This document shows positions 1 to 12,600 of a stretch of 64,000 nt of DNA, in pieces (the stretch's first letter is position 1; each line of letters opens with the position of its first letter). The stretch is from the NCBI RefSeq assembly GCF_914767665.1, contig NC_059506.1, positions 17,957,825 to 18,021,824 on the forward strand, read 5' to 3'. Made by a program: the position numbers and the translations under genes. The DNA is from Harmonia axyridis. Its lineage: Eukaryota; Arthropoda; Insecta; Coleoptera; Coccinellidae. The notes under the pieces were generated by a model. That model saw only the letters and a program-made list of their open reading frames with translations. It did not search any database and was not told where the DNA came from.

Positions 1-169
1 GAAAAAATTAAGTTGCTATCAATATGTGGCCCACTCTGTATATATCTTGTTTTGTGAAATTATTTTAAAGAAGATTAGTCGATTTCGTGAAACTTTTGTG
101 GAAAACATTTTTTTGTACCTCTTTTAGTAACAAAGTTAAAGGGGGGGTCAAATTATGGTGAAAAACCCG

Positions 170-843
170 GTACGTTCTGTGTTTTAGAATGAAAGACCGA
201 AAAAGCAGGGTAATTTGCGGAATGTGTAACGAATTTGTTTGAGAAGAGCACCAAAAAGTCCAAAAAAAGTTTTGTGTACAACATGTGTATCTTCTTCTGA
301 AATCGAATAATACTAGTTTTTCCATTAATATTAATGTTAGCTTTTTCATCATATAAATGAATGAAACATTATTCAAACATTATACAGCTCTTTTTTGTTT
401 TATTTGAAATGTAAATTTGAATCAACACACAAGTTTTTTCATGGGGTACAATTGTACCCCACTCCGGTAACGACGTAAAAAAAAACAAAAAATTGCCATG
501 ATTATTATTCAAATATTCAACCTATAGTAACACTCTGCGGAGTGTCATGTAAATTTAAAAATTCATAAGTACTCACAAGAATAATAAGTTACATCCATGC
601 ATCATTAACCACCCAGAAAATTAAAAACATGAGCAAAGTCCCTCCTCCAAAAAGTTCTCGATGTAAGAAATTTCTTTATCGACCATTTGCAGCAGAACGT
701 AACCGAGAGAAAAACACGCGAGAATATACTTCATGGTGGTAAACACGTGAAAACGCTTGTAAACGACGAAGATCTCGTTCGGTTTGAGTGAATGCAAAAA
801 CTGAGAACTCGTGTTGCCGGCGTCGCTCTAACCCCGATGACAA
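170..843 (+). repeat. Direct repeat A, copy 1
   Basis: This block is repeated in the same orientation at 1807-2487, about 1.64 kb downstream, with scattered substitutions and small indels (roughly 90 percent identical by eye). It contains an 18-bp perfect palindrome GGGGTACAATTGTACCCC at 443-460, which is degraded in the second copy. Reading frames are interrupted. The family is not recognised; a DNA-transposon remnant is the likeliest explanation. Confidence 0.75.
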
Positions 844-1806
844 TATTTAAAAAAAAGATTGTATGTATTTTTTCATCAGAAAACAAAAATTAGTTTGAAA
901 TTCATCATTGGAATAATTGAGATACCAAGAATTTTTCTGGTTGATAAAAAACAAACACTGAAGTTTTTTGTGAAAAAATCTTTGAGTTAATTCTAAACCG
1001 CCATACGAAAGTTTATTTTGAAAACTGAAAGAATCATTCAAGCGATTTTAGCACAGAATCAAAATGAATTTGCACTGAAATTGAAAAAGTAGTGTAAAAG
1101 ATAGTGTGGACCCTTTAGGTAACGCTGTTTTCTACTTTATTCATTACTTATAACAGTATGAGTTTTTTTGGAAAAAAGTGAAATCCTAGACTCAAAATGG
1201 TCGACTCTCAATATCAATATGACATCAATACTTAACTAATAATTTCAACTAGGTAGCTACATAATGAAAAAATATTAATTTGTATTATTTATCTAACCTT
1301 TCCACAAAGGAACGGAGTATGTACCCCATTTCGCGATTTTTTCCTTTCATTTGAAAAAAAAACAGTACGATATCAAATTCCATTCAACTAAAACTAGTAA
1401 ATAGTTTTAGACATATTTTAAAGTAGATATAATATTTTATATAAAAATATAGGCTTATACATCACCAGAAAAATGCCATGGGGTACATTTGTGCCCCGTT
1501 CAGACATTTACGTTAAACAGTAATTAAATTATCCGTTTGCAGTTAGATATGCGTTTGATGATAAACAGTGATGTGCAAATTACTTCATAGACCTATTTGT
1601 AGCTGCTTGCTCGGTCTCAGTCATAAATGTGAATTTGTAGGCCCAAAAAGAATCCTACATCTATTTCCTCAAACATTTACAAACGCAGGGACTTTTTGTA
1701 TGTTTAGGAGAAGAACTAATAAAGCCAAATGTAACTGTGCACCTGCAATCTGGAAAAAATCTTCACAATCCAATTCTTGAAGCTAAACATGACCAACAAT
1801 TGAAAG
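844..1806. other. Spacer between the direct repeats
   Basis: No gene is recognised here. The GGGGTAC-type motif found in both flanking repeats recurs near 1313 (as GTACCCC) and at 1482, so the spacer may belong to the same element. Short open frames have no recognisable motif. Confidence 0.4.
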
Positions 1807-2487
1807 GTGCGTTTTGTGTTCTAGAATGGAAGACCGAAAAAGCAGGGTAATTTGCGAAATGTGAAACGAATTTGTTTGAGAAGAGCACCAAAAACTACAA
1901 AAAAAAGTTTTGTGTACATGTGCATCTTCTTTCGAAATCGAATGATACTAGTTTTCCATTAATATTAATGTTAGATTTTTTATCATAATAATGAATAAAC
2001 ATTATTCAAACATTAAACAGCTCTTTTTTGTTTTATTTGAAATGTAAAATAAATTTAAATCAACACACAAGTTTTTTCATGGGGTACAAATGTACCTCAC
2101 TCCGGTAATGACGTAAAAAAAAAAACAGAAAATTGTCATGATTATTATTCAAATATTCAACCTATAGTAACACTCTGCGGAGTGTCATCTAAATTAAAAA
2201 ATTCATAGGTACTCACAAAAATAATAAGTTACATCCATGCATCATTAACCACCCAGAAAATTAAAAACATGAGCAAAGTCTCTCCTCCGAAAAGTTCACG
2301 ATGTAAGAAATTTCTTTATCGACCATTTGCAGCAGAACGTAACCGAGAGAAAAACACGCGAGAATATACCTCATGGTGGTAAACACGCTAAAACGCTTGT
2401 AAACGACGAAGTTCTCGTTCGGTTTGAGTCCAATGGAAAAACTGAGAACTCGTGTTGCCGGCGTCGCTCTTACCCCGATGACAATAT
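1807..2487 (+). repeat. Direct repeat A, copy 2
   Basis: Second copy of the block at 170-843. Homology to copy 1 stops at about 2487, where copy 1 runs into an A-rich tract and copy 2 continues into an open frame. This suggests copy 2 retains more of the parent element. Confidence 0.75.
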
Positions 2488-2698
2488 GCTTTTAACAAGT
2501 GAACGCGACCGTCTGAACGTCAAAACCGCGGATAGGTTGATGGCGTGCCTCGCGGTTATATTGCACAGTAGAAAGAGGGGAACCCACGATGCTCTCGGCG
2601 TAAACATTCAAAAAAATTCGAGAAATGCGTTAGGAGCTTTTGAGCAGTTGTTCGTTTATACGCACTTGGAGACCGTAAAATTATCCATATTTTATTAG
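2327..2698 (+). other. Unrecognised open frame, 123 codons
   Basis: The frame starts inside direct repeat A copy 2 and extends beyond it. The middle part (residues about 54-75, LLTSERDRLNVKTADRLMAC) faintly recalls the C-terminal region of hAT transposases, where a SER...R.rL..... pattern is common, but the match is too short to rely on. Copy 1 of the repeat breaks the same frame. I would treat this as a transposon remnant and not as a host gene. Confidence 0.2.
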
Positions 2699-3090
2699 AT
2701 GCGATTTATTATGAAGTCATTGAATTGTCGGTTGAATGTGATTTATTCATATAAACCGGCAAAATTAGGTGAACCATGTTTTGAATTCATTTTCTCCTGA
2801 ACCCTATGGCCGATTTAAGCATTAATTTTTTTTAATTTTATCTTGATCCTCGGAGACCTAACTGTTTGTTATATACAGGGTGAGCAAATCTCTATGTTTC
2901 AGCATCACAACTTCTAAACAAGAGGAGATAGATAAAAGCTGATACCCCATTCGCTTCATTCATAGTATTCATTTTTGGCCACTTCCTTTTGTTTTCGAGC
3001 AAACTGCAAGTGTAAACACTCGTCAACGTATTACTTCACAAGATGTTCTGAATAAAATCTTACTCTTCATTTTTTTTTTGTTCACTAGTT

Positions 3091-3370
3091 ACAGGGTAGG
3101 CAGATTTCGATGTTTTAGCACTACAACTTTTAAACCAGAGGAGATAAACAAAATCTGATACCCTGTTCACGTTCTCTTTTTCTGAGAAACTAACAAGACT
3201 AGTATTCATTTTTGGCCCTCTTCTCTTGTTTTCGAGTTATAAGCGAAAATTGGAAAAATGGCGATATCGAAAAATCTCCGTTGATACTGATTATTAAGCT
3301 CTGAAATTTCGTCTATCACCTCTGGTTTGAAAGTTGTAGTGCTAAAGCATCGAAATTTGCCCACCCTGTA
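3091..3370. mobile_element. Short TIR element, CAGGGTNGGCA family
   Basis: The element begins ACAGGGTAGGCAGATTTCGA and ends with the complement of the same sequence at about 3345-3370. It is about 280 bp, has no coding capacity, and sits inside the left arm of a larger palindrome with the same kind of ends. The same termini bound the 1.56-kb element at 47425-48987. Confidence 0.7.
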
Positions 3371-3965
3371 CAGGAGTGAACAAAAAAAAATTAAAAAATA
3401 ATATTTTATTCAGAACATCTTGTGAAGTTATACGTTGAGAGACGAGAGTGTTCACACTTGCACTTCGTTCTAATATGAACATTTCCTTCTTTTAGTAATT
3501 GCGATATCTTAATTTTGAGGGAAATTACAGCAGAGAGGTTTCAATAAACTGAAAAAAGTGTTCATTGTATTAAAGATTCAATTTTATTCCTTTGATGCAC
3601 CGTACTTTTTCACCAATATAATAAATTTCGATTCTTTAACATATATTCTTATTAATTGATATTGTTAATGCTTGTGTCCCGAATACGTTGTTTACTGAGG
3701 AGATCTCAGAATCCCTTCGAGCTAGAAAGAAGAATGGCACATTTTCGGGCTGAATTTTTGAGAGATTTAATTCGTTGAAATCAGTTGATGCAACCTCATA
3801 AATTCAAATGTTTTCGAGCTATAAGAGAAAACTGGAAAATGGCGTGGAATGAAAAGTTCTCATAACTTTTTTAATTTTGGTGCAATCAACATGAAATATT
3901 TGAAAAAATCCTACAACGGGCACTTTTTTGAGAATCCATTGATGTCATCATTTATTTCCTATTTA

Positions 3966-5042
3966 GTCCAGGAGGAATCGGCGCATGAGTACCGAAAACT
4001 ATTCCACCTCAATTTTTTATGTGATCCTCTTCAAATTGTCCTACTGATAATATAAATGCATGTTGCCATGGGGCAACCCCGGGCCATATTGTTTAAACCG
4101 AAATTGTTTAAACAACTGCAAGGAATTGTTATTTTTCAACCGGACAAAATTTTTTTATATTCTTTGTTGAAATACAAATAAAAAAGGCCGTCTGACTTTT
4201 TAGGATACAGGTAATATTTTTAAAGATATGAATTTTTAAAGGTTCGAAAAATCTCAAATTTGGGTACTTTCGACCCATGAAAAATATATTAAAAAAAAAA
4301 ATATATCAATAATATTTTTTTCTTAATTCTTCATACAATAGTTAATAATATTGTGAATAGAGATCTTAAAAAATTTCATTGTTTATACCTGTTTTTTAAT
4401 TTTTAATTTTGCGCACTCACAAGTATGCGTCGCTTACCTTTAAGTATCGCCGTCTCTCTCTGACTCATGCGCTGCATTGCTCTCTTTAAAAATCTTGATA
4501 AAGTTGATAGTTTTTAAGATAGATGATAAATAATAATTGAAGACACAGAGAGGCCGAGTCAGAGAGAGACGGCGATACCTAAAGGTAAGCGACGCATACT
4601 TGTGAGTGCGCGAAATTAAAAATTAAAAAACAGGTATAAACAATGAAATTTTTTAAGATCTCTATTTACAATATTATTAACTATTGTATGAAGAATTAAG
4701 AAAATAATATTATTAATATTTATTTTTTTTTTAATATATTTTTAATGGGTCGAAAGTACCCAAATTTGAGATTTTTTGAACCTTTAAAAATTCATATCTT
4801 TAAAAATATTACCTTTATCGTAAAAAGTCAGAGGGCCTTTTTTATTTGTATTTCAATAAAGAATATAAAAAAAATTGTCCAGTTGAAAAATAACAATTCC
4901 TTGCAATTGTTTAAACAATATGGCCCGGGGTTGCCCCATGGCAACATGCATTTATATTATAAGTAGGACAATTTGAAGAGGATCACATAAAAAAATTGAG
5001 GTGGAATAGTTTTCGGTACTCATGCGCCGATTCCTCCTGGAC
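3966..5042. mobile_element. 1.08-kb foldback element with TA duplication
   Basis: Almost the whole element is two inverted arms of about 500 bp around a short centre near 4480-4550. The ends are GTCCAGGAGGAATCGGCGCA and its complement. TA dinucleotides at 3964-3965 and 5043-5044 fit a Tc1/mariner-type target duplication. There is no transposase frame, so it would depend on an enzyme supplied elsewhere. The arms are far more similar to each other than those of the palindrome around them, so it is the younger insertion. Confidence 0.8.
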
Positions 5043-6820
5043 TAATTGCCATTAGTTTCGAAGTTTTATTACAAAGTTGTGTTTTTTAAACATAAAAACT
5101 TTTATAACAAATAATGTTTTTTTCCTTTCAAAAATGGATAACATGATATATCTTATCAAACTATAAAAATCATCAAAAGTTTCAGTTTCACGCGGAAAAT
5201 CAAACTTAACGGACTTAACGCCGTTGTATTTTTTCTTTTTGTAACATTTAAGGACATGTATAATATAATAATATAATCTGTGAACTTCAGATGATTAAAA
5301 TATTCGGTGGCCACCAAGACCTCCGGACCCAACTTCGTTGTATTTTTTACTTTAGTAACATTTAAAGGACAATATTTATAAATTTGATAATATTGAAAAA
5401 ATCTTACAGTGTTAAACCCGGAGACCTTGATGGCAGCCACCGAATATTTAAATCATCTTGAAGTTCACATATTATTATAGATAGGCACTTGGTTGATTTG
5501 CCGTGTGAAATTGAAACTGTTGATTTCACAGTTTGATAAGAAATTTATATACCATGTTATATATTTTGAAAAAGGAAAAAAAAACGATTATATATGTTAC
5601 TTATGGAAATGATTATGGTTTACATTCAAAAAACACAAATTTGTGTCATAACTTCAAAATTAATGGCAATTAAAATGAATGATGATACCTATGGATACTA
5701 ATACAGATATAGTGTCTGTAGGATATTCTTGTTTCGTGTTATTAGCATTAATGAAAAAGAAGTTATGGGAACTTTTCATTTCACACCATTTTCCAATTTT
5801 CCCTTATAGCTTGAAAACAGATGATTTTATGGGGTTGAGGTTTTCACCAAATCAATTCTCTCAAAAATCGTGCCCGAAGTCCACTTTTTTCTAGCTCACA
5901 GGAGTCCTATGTTCGCCTCACTAGACAACGAATTCAGGACAGTCGATACATCAATATCAGGATTCTGAAATTGATGTTCGTTGTTTCCATGAAATATTCA
6001 TTGGATAGAAGAACTTTGTTCATTAGACCAATAAAGTGGTAGATATATTAACTACTCCGGACAATTCCAATGAACAAATATACATTATTGATACAAAATA
6101 CAACCGACCGAATAATGAACCAGACTTTATTGATTTGATAGAAGTTTTTCCTTAATTCTGAAAAAACAATTCATCAATATGATGAACGACTTTTCATTGT
6201 ATCAATGGTTCTGTTCATCGCTCGAAAAATGATATCTGAATTCATCAAAACAGTTAACATTTTCGTGAAATTTATGTAGGTACAGATTTGGTTTGGTGTA
6301 TTAATTGAAATTAAGTTTAAGAGCTTTGCGAATCAAAACATTAACTTCCCGTTCTACAACAGTACCATATTAAGTGCTGAAATTTCTCTCAAAATTTAGA
6401 TATCGCAATAAATAAGAAGAGTACAAAATGTTCAGATGTGATAAGGCAACATCTGAGATTTCGTAACATTCTCGTTTGTCAACGGATCACAGAGTGTTCT
6501 GACTAAAACCTTAATTTTAATATTTTTGTTCTCCCCGAAATTTGAACATTTAAGTTGCTGAGGAATCAAGCTTCGTTGTAAGAAAATAATTGCTAAAATC
6601 GGCTGAAGGGTTCAAGAGGAAATTAACTAGAAAATTTGTGAAGATTTTGAATTTGTACGTTGCATTAATTTAGCAGCTTTTGAACAACATTCTACTTGAT
6701 TTCTTTCTATTTCCGGTGAGGCGATCAAAATGAAGTTCAGTAAAAAGCTTGAATAGTTATTTTGTATCATTTACATGCAAAATTTCAAGTAAGATTTGTT
6801 GATATTAGACATATTACATA

Positions 6821-7526
6821 TACAGGGGGTTTCCTAATTGAATTTCAATATTTATGAAGGTGATTTTTGAGCCCATTTCAAGAAGAAAACTTCATTTAAA
6901 TATATGTCCTGAACGTCTTACCTTTTGAGATACAGAGGGTGGTAAAATTTTCGAAAATGAATAATTTATTATTTATATCTGCAATACCACTTCAATATTA
7001 TATTAATATTATTAAAGATATTTTAAATTTGATCTCTTGAATTTTTTAGTTCGATGCACGGGCTTCATCCAAAAAAATAAAATATACGTATGTGTGCATG
7101 GCGATATTGTCATGTTATGATCATGGAGAGAAACGGTTTTTATTTAAATATAAGTGGAAACCATGCATCGGATTGAAAAAAGTCAAGTGATCAACTTTGG
7201 TAAGAAATAATTTCAAAATTAAATTTCAAAAATAATTTTTTTTTCAGGAAAACTCTGTGGCAGACCATCAATGTCTGCCAAAATAGGCATGTCAAATTAC
7301 GTACGAACGCCACTGGTGGAAATGAAAAAAAATGATACAATAAAAATGCCTCTTGATTCATAGTAAATGTATGACAACTTTCATTAAAATATCTGAAGTG
7401 GTAGACATTAATAATAAATGATTTACTTTTGAAAATTTTAAGACGTTTAGCACATATGTTTCTTTCTTAAAATGGCCCAGAAATCAACCCCATAAATATT
7501 GACATCCAATTAGGAAACACCCTGTA
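6821..7526. mobile_element. 0.7-kb TIR element
   Basis: The ends read TACAGGGGGTTTCCTAATTG and CAATTAGGAAACACCCTGTA. Divergent inverted similarity continues about 165 bp inward on each side. No coding frame is present. The ACAGGGTGTTTCC terminus is shared with the element at 50267-50887, so the two probably belong to one non-autonomous superfamily. Confidence 0.7.
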
Positions 7527-8490
7527 CATAATTCTTCATGAATTGTCTCTGGTCCTGCTGACACGATAAACATGAAAATATTCATGAAGCTTTAAAATTG
7601 CCATCTCACATCATTTCGATCAAATCCATAGTCTGAAAATTTTCAAGAAAACAGAAAACTGAACGGTTTTTCTTTTGAAAGTTATCTTGTTTACAGACGG
7701 ACATATATAATTAAATCTAAACACAGATTGGTCAACTGCTAGTCGTGCTTTTTCAGTTCATAATTCTGGAAAGATTGACTTTGTGATGAGATCATACAGG
7801 GCTTTGTTTGAGGAATGTACGTTCAATTATTAGAGAAAGCTTTTTCAATTTCGTTTGTTTATCTCTAAATAAATATAAGTTCGTTTTTCTATTTCATGAA
7901 AGTTTCGGAATGTTTATATCTTACAATAAAACTATAAATGAAGTGATGTGTATTTGAGAATGATAAATATCTGTATAATGTAAGCGTGGTTTAAAAGAGT
8001 AAATCCTATCTAGTGTGGAACCTTTATTCATCTTTCAATACAGATCTGACCGTACGAATTCTTTGTGCCAAGGTAAAATGTTGGCCATCAAGTGGAATCG
8101 GTTATCAAAGCGAAATAATTGCATTGAAGCCTACTTTAATCGATTACATTCAGTTCAGGATACTAAATCTGGCCCATACGTACTAATTGGCACAATTGAA
8201 CTTGACATATAGACCGGTATTAATCTGCTGGAGATGATCAGGTTCTAGTGATAGGTGCAACCACTAGGTACAACCTATCGAATACATTGGATTGTCTTTT
8301 GATTGATACAATTAGACTATATGCGACTTGATCGGACAAGATGATTTACAAACAATTAATGATCAAAATATGCATGAAAATTGTTCAAAATATGTATTTG
8401 CAAATAAAAAAGTTAAACATCTTTTTCAATTAATACTAAATTGATAATGATATGATTGATTCCATTTTCAAATGTGTGCAGAAAAAATAC
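7527..8490. other. No recognised feature
   Basis: AT-rich sequence with only short frames lacking motifs. I see no clear repeat structure. Confidence 0.4.
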
Positions 8491-8497
8491 CATTTCA

Positions 8498-8690
8498 CAA
8501 TATTTGAGTAGGTATATTAAAGATGCATTCAAGTTCAACTAGTTTGATTTTACTAACAAAATTGACTTTACTTGAAAATCAAATTTTTATGTAAAAAAGT
8601 TCGACTTGACTTGATTTCTCTATCTTTAGGTTTGGCTTGAAATCAAACTTCTTCAAACAGTTTGAAGCAGGACGTTTTGATAAATTTGAC
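8498..8690 (+). repeat. Fragment of a hAT-like left end
   Basis: This stretch closely matches 16500-16650, the left end of the BED-finger element, including the repeated CTTGACTTGAAA and GAAATCAAAC blocks. It stops near 8665 at a different junction, so only the end of the element is present. Confidence 0.6.
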
Positions 8691-8705
8691 AAGGTGATTT
8701 TGAGT

Positions 8706-8854
8706 TGAAAAATACGATTTCATATAAAATTGAAACGAAGCCAGAGAGGAATAACAGAGGCTCCTTCAAAGAAAATTCAGATAAATTAGCCAAAACAGAG
8801 GGCGGTGAAATTTTATTTCGGCGGGGCTCTAAAATGTCTGGCGGCGGCCCTGAT
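8706..8854 (-). mobile_element. Truncated hAT MITE end
   Basis: This is the reverse complement of the left half of the element at 9139-9488 and ends with GGCGGCGGCCCTG. The opposite end is missing. The open frame that crosses it (8705-9103) is fortuitous. Confidence 0.65.
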
Positions 8855-9138
8855 GACCTGCTGCCATCTATAGGCAACTATAGATATATATCAATCTTGG
8901 CGACAAGTCATACACATGTTAATCATTCAATTCGTCTCGCTAAAGTGAAGATTATTATTTTAAGTTTTTCTTGTGCTGATTATCATCGTCATATAATTAA
9001 AATATTTCACAGAAATATTTTTTCAGCTCCATCTGAAACTATTAGTGTTTTATATCATCATTTTGAATATATCAAGTGTAAAGACATTGTGAGTTCTTGT
9101 TGAGAGAATTTCATCATCATCTGAATCGAATCGCCAGT

Positions 9139-9488
9139 CAGGGCCGCCGCCAGATATTTAGGCGCCCCGGTAAAATAAAATTTCGCTGGCCTGATTTGTC
9201 TAATTTATCTGAATTTTCTTCGTAGGAGCCTCTGTTATTCCTCTTAGGCATCTCTTCATTTCCATATAAATCGTTATTTTAATTTGAAATTATCTTCTAA
9301 AAAAGGTGCATTTTATTACCTATTTGTATTTTATAACGATAATTGAGAGCGCATATTCGGATAAAAAAAAATAGCTCTTGATGGAGCATAAAACATAACA
9401 AGTATGTTTTGTTTTATTGACTCACTGCAACCCTAAATTTTGGCGCCCCGGCAAAATGTCCGGTTTGCCGGTCCTGGTGGCGGCCCTG
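9139..9488. mobile_element. 350-bp non-autonomous hAT element
   Basis: It begins CAGGGCCGCCGCCAGA and ends with an imperfect complement, ...GGTGGCGGCCCTG. It is flanked by a perfect 8-bp duplication TCGCCAGT at 9131-9138 and 9489-9496. An 8-bp duplication and CAGGG-type ends are characteristic of hAT elements. No coding capacity. Confidence 0.85.
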
Positions 9489-9584
9489 TCGCCAGTAATA
9501 TTCTTATCCTTTCAACCCTTGATTACTGATAGGTATCACTTCTGAAGCATCATTTTCAACATCGAAGAGTTCAACTAGAAACAT

Positions 9585-10265
9585 TATTAAGCTTTTGATT
9601 TGTTTTTGATGACATTCTGATTAGTTTTTAACGAGGTTTTGATTTGTTTTCAATGAGCTTTCGATGTGTTTTTAATGAGCTTTTTTTTTTAATGACAATT
9701 TGATTCGTTTTTAAGAGCTTGTGATTTGTTTTCATTGAGCTTTTGATTCGTTCTTAATGATCTTTCGATTTGTTTTTGATGACGTTTTAAATCATTCTTG
9801 ATGACATTTTGTTTTTTTTTTAATGAGCTTTCAATTTGTTTTTAATGAGCTTCTGATCTGTTTTTAATGACATTTTGATTCGTTTTTAATGAGCTTTCGA
9901 TTTATTTTTAATGACTTTTTGATTCTTTATCAATGAGCTCCTGATTTGTTTCCAATGACATTTTGAATCGTTTTAATGACATTTTGATTCAGTTTCAATT
10001 AGTTTTTGATTTGCTTCAATGAGATGTTGATGTGTTTTTAATGACATTTCGATTGGATTTATTGACATTCTGATTCGTTTTTAATTTGTTTTCAATGAGC
10101 TTCTGATTTGTTTTTAATGACATTTTGATTCGTTTTTAGTGAGCTTTCGATTTGTTTTTAATGACTTTTCGATTCTTTATCAATGAGCTCCTGATTTGTT
10201 TTCAATGACATTTTGAATCGTTTTTAATGACATTTCGATTGGTTTTTATTGACATTCTGATTCGA
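9585..10265. repeat. Minisatellite, about 22-bp unit
   Basis: About 30 degenerate head-to-tail units of the type TTTTTAATGACATTTTGATTCG. The variable positions change in a structured way: units alternate GAGCT and GACAT, and ATTTG and ATTCG. A higher-order block of about 130 bp at 9845-9975 reappears at about 10097-10225. The period is not a multiple of three and stops are frequent, so it is not coding. There are no unique spacers, so it is not CRISPR-like. Confidence 0.85.
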
Positions 10266-11185
10266 GGAGGAGGAAATTTCAAATTTCTCGGTTCCACCCT
10301 TATATGATTATCGTCAAGAAAATAATTTTCTAGCTGAAAAAAATTCTGCAAAATATCGTTATTTGGAAAAATATGATCTCAAGTGTGCTCTGATGACCGT
10401 TTCCATAAACTAGATGGACCTGGAAATCTTTGCCCTTCTTAAAAAATCTTGGACCATTAGAGGAAATATCTGCGAGCTGAGACTTTTTAAAAAATTTCTA
10501 GGTCTCTCCAGTGCTATATCAATCCCAATGGAGGTGCTTCGGAAGAATGAATAACGATATTAGAATATATGAAATAGATTTTACAAGTCATCGGATTTCT
10601 AACCAAGAGACTATAAAGAAACAATTACATTTATCAGAATATAACCTCAGAAGGTTTATAGTTGAAGTTATTCGACAGTTCCTATAAAAGAAATTCGCCA
10701 AACCCGAAATACGTTCCTACAAATTGTATCACAATTAAAAAATTGTGGTATCAAAATAAAATAGTTTTCTTGCTGATATTCTTATTTTTCATTTTCATTT
10801 CTTAATTATTATATCAAAGTGAAGACTTTTTGAGATTCCCAACATGACCGTTATGACCGAATTTCAAAATAACGTACTTCGTTGAAGTCCTGATTGACTT
10901 GTAGCCCTTTCACATGCCACCAATCACATAGGACAATCGATAAGTTATCACATTTTAAAAATGCCAATAGCTTATAATCAATTAGATCTACCGTCTTGGC
11001 AACAGATGCTAAATAATTCACGAAGATGAATCGTGCAAAAATGAATATTTATTCCAACGAATAAAAATATCATCAAATGGATTAATGCTAATGAGTATTT
11101 AATTTTTTATTTTCAAGAATGAACTGTTGGAATCGTTCCAGGAAAAAATGATGTCGAATTAAATCAGTTATTATACCGCATTGAT
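10266..11185. other. No recognised feature
   Basis: AT-rich anonymous sequence; no conserved coding frame, inverted repeat or tandem repeat was noticed. Confidence 0.4.
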
Positions 11186-11850
11186 CAAGGGCGTAGAAAT
11201 GGAGGGGTACTGGGGTTAGTTACCCCCCCAAGATTTTCAAAATATAAAATTTTAGAAATCTTAGAAGACGAAGAACGAAAATTTCTCCATAAAATGAACT
11301 AATAATAATCATTTCACTTTCCTTTGAATCGACACGACACTAAACCCCTTGGACCCCTTTACGGTTTATTAGTTATCGCTTTCAAGATGAGTACTTTTAT
11401 TGCACCGAGCTCGTCTTTGTCCGAGGTTTATTATTTTCTCTTATCTATCCGCTTTCTCGCCATCGCCTTTTATTAGCCATCTATTATTTTGCATTCGTCA
11501 TCGGAATACACTTACCCGTTGTTTTCGGTTTTTTGTATCTTCTCCTCACAAAATTTCAATATGTAGTTATAAAAGAACTGAAATGAGTAATTCGCACCGA
11601 AAAATTATCTGGGCTGTGTTGAACAATTCATTGTGTTTTCATCATGTGATATTCTAATTTCAAATGCAAATCTACAGAGTGAATTTTTTCTGGAAGAGTG
11701 CTAGCTTCTCCCCTCCAGAATTATTTTTTTGTGAACCACTGGTAGTTTAGAAAAATTAAAAAAGAAACTCTGGTTCAGTACTACACTTTTTGTACGTTTT
11801 TCTTCGGCGAAAATTGCTTCAGATACTTTTGGTAGATTTGTGCAGTTGCC
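11186..11850 (+). mobile_element. Partial CAAGGGCG-type hAT element
   Basis: It starts CAAGGGCGTAGAAAT followed by a G-rich then C-rich run, and is similar for about 600 bp to the element at 44476-46244. The matching right end (a complement of CAAGGG) is not found downstream, so it is truncated or merged with the repeat cluster that follows. Confidence 0.65.
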
Positions 11851-11975
11851 TTGTTCTGGTCAGATTTTCCAGAAATAACTCTCTTCTTTTTCTTCAAAGG
11901 ATGGAAATCAGTTATCAGTAAATTGTTTGAAAATCTGACAGACATCAGTCAGCAGAAATATATAGTCCAACTATA

Positions 11976-12600
11976 CAGGGTGAGTCTTTGTTTGTACATG
12001 TCCGATTCCATTCCATTTGCGAGATATAACTGAAAATTACATTTTTTTATGGATTTTCAACAGCCTATATATTTTCAACCGAGCCCTGATTCGGAAAAAA
12101 TGGTGAAGGAAAAAAAGTATTTCCTTTGACGTCAGGAATTGCGAACTACCAAATTCGAATTCAATTCTACGGATAACTTTATCGAAAAATGAAATTTCTC
12201 TCATAAGGCAATGTTTATTGTCTTATTGATAACCCTGTATGACGGTGCCTATAATGATTCTTTAATTTTCTCTATGAATAAATTATTTGTGGTTACGAAT
12301 TCGAGAAAAAAATCAAACGTGCACGTACAGGGTGATCCAATATTTAAGAAAATAGAAAAAGTCCGGATCTGATTTGTTCACGATTTCAGAAATATTGAAC
12401 GAAGTCGATAGTAGAGTGACTACATTCCAAAATTTGAAATTTTTCGGTCAATTAGTTGAGGAGTTATTGTGAAATTTCACTTATAAGATTAACATCACCC
12501 TGTATATAGCACACGGCGATCTTGATACGAGTCCCCCATAATGACCTTCATTTATGTATCCATTTGTTGCATTCTTCCCGGTATACCCTGTATATAGCCT
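11976..12600. repeat. Cluster of ACAGGGTG-ended elements
   Basis: ACAGGGTGA motifs occur near 11977 and 12327, and their complements near 12230, 12500 and 12590. The clearest unit is 12327-12503, with ends ACAGGGTGAT and ATCACCCTGT. The others are probably partly overlapping or truncated copies of related short TIR elements. Confidence 0.5.

Larger units (their letters stand above)
2875..6545. repeat. Nested palindromic foldback complex
   Basis: Several inverted repeats are nested. 2875-3090 is inverted against 3371-3470. 3371-3964 is inverted, with divergence, against about 5690-6545. 5045-5160 is inverted against about 5530-5672. Shared landmarks include the GATATC-containing stretch near 3505 and its complement near 6405. 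Read together, 3371-3964 plus 5045-5160 look like one arm of an old palindrome that was split by the younger element at 3966-5042. No coding capacity is seen. Confidence 0.65.

Noticed and set aside
3849..4055. Small coding frames in the palindromes (also 4745-4966, 5156-5440, 5679-5894)
   Set aside because: They lie in inverted arms and show no motif; the mirror copies do not conserve the frame.
8705..9103. 132-codon open frame as a gene
   Set aside because: It runs through an inverted hAT MITE end and into anonymous DNA; the opposite strand has an overlapping frame and neither has a motif.
9585..10265. CRISPR-like array
   Set aside because: Units are contiguous with no unique spacers and vary throughout; it is a eukaryotic minisatellite.
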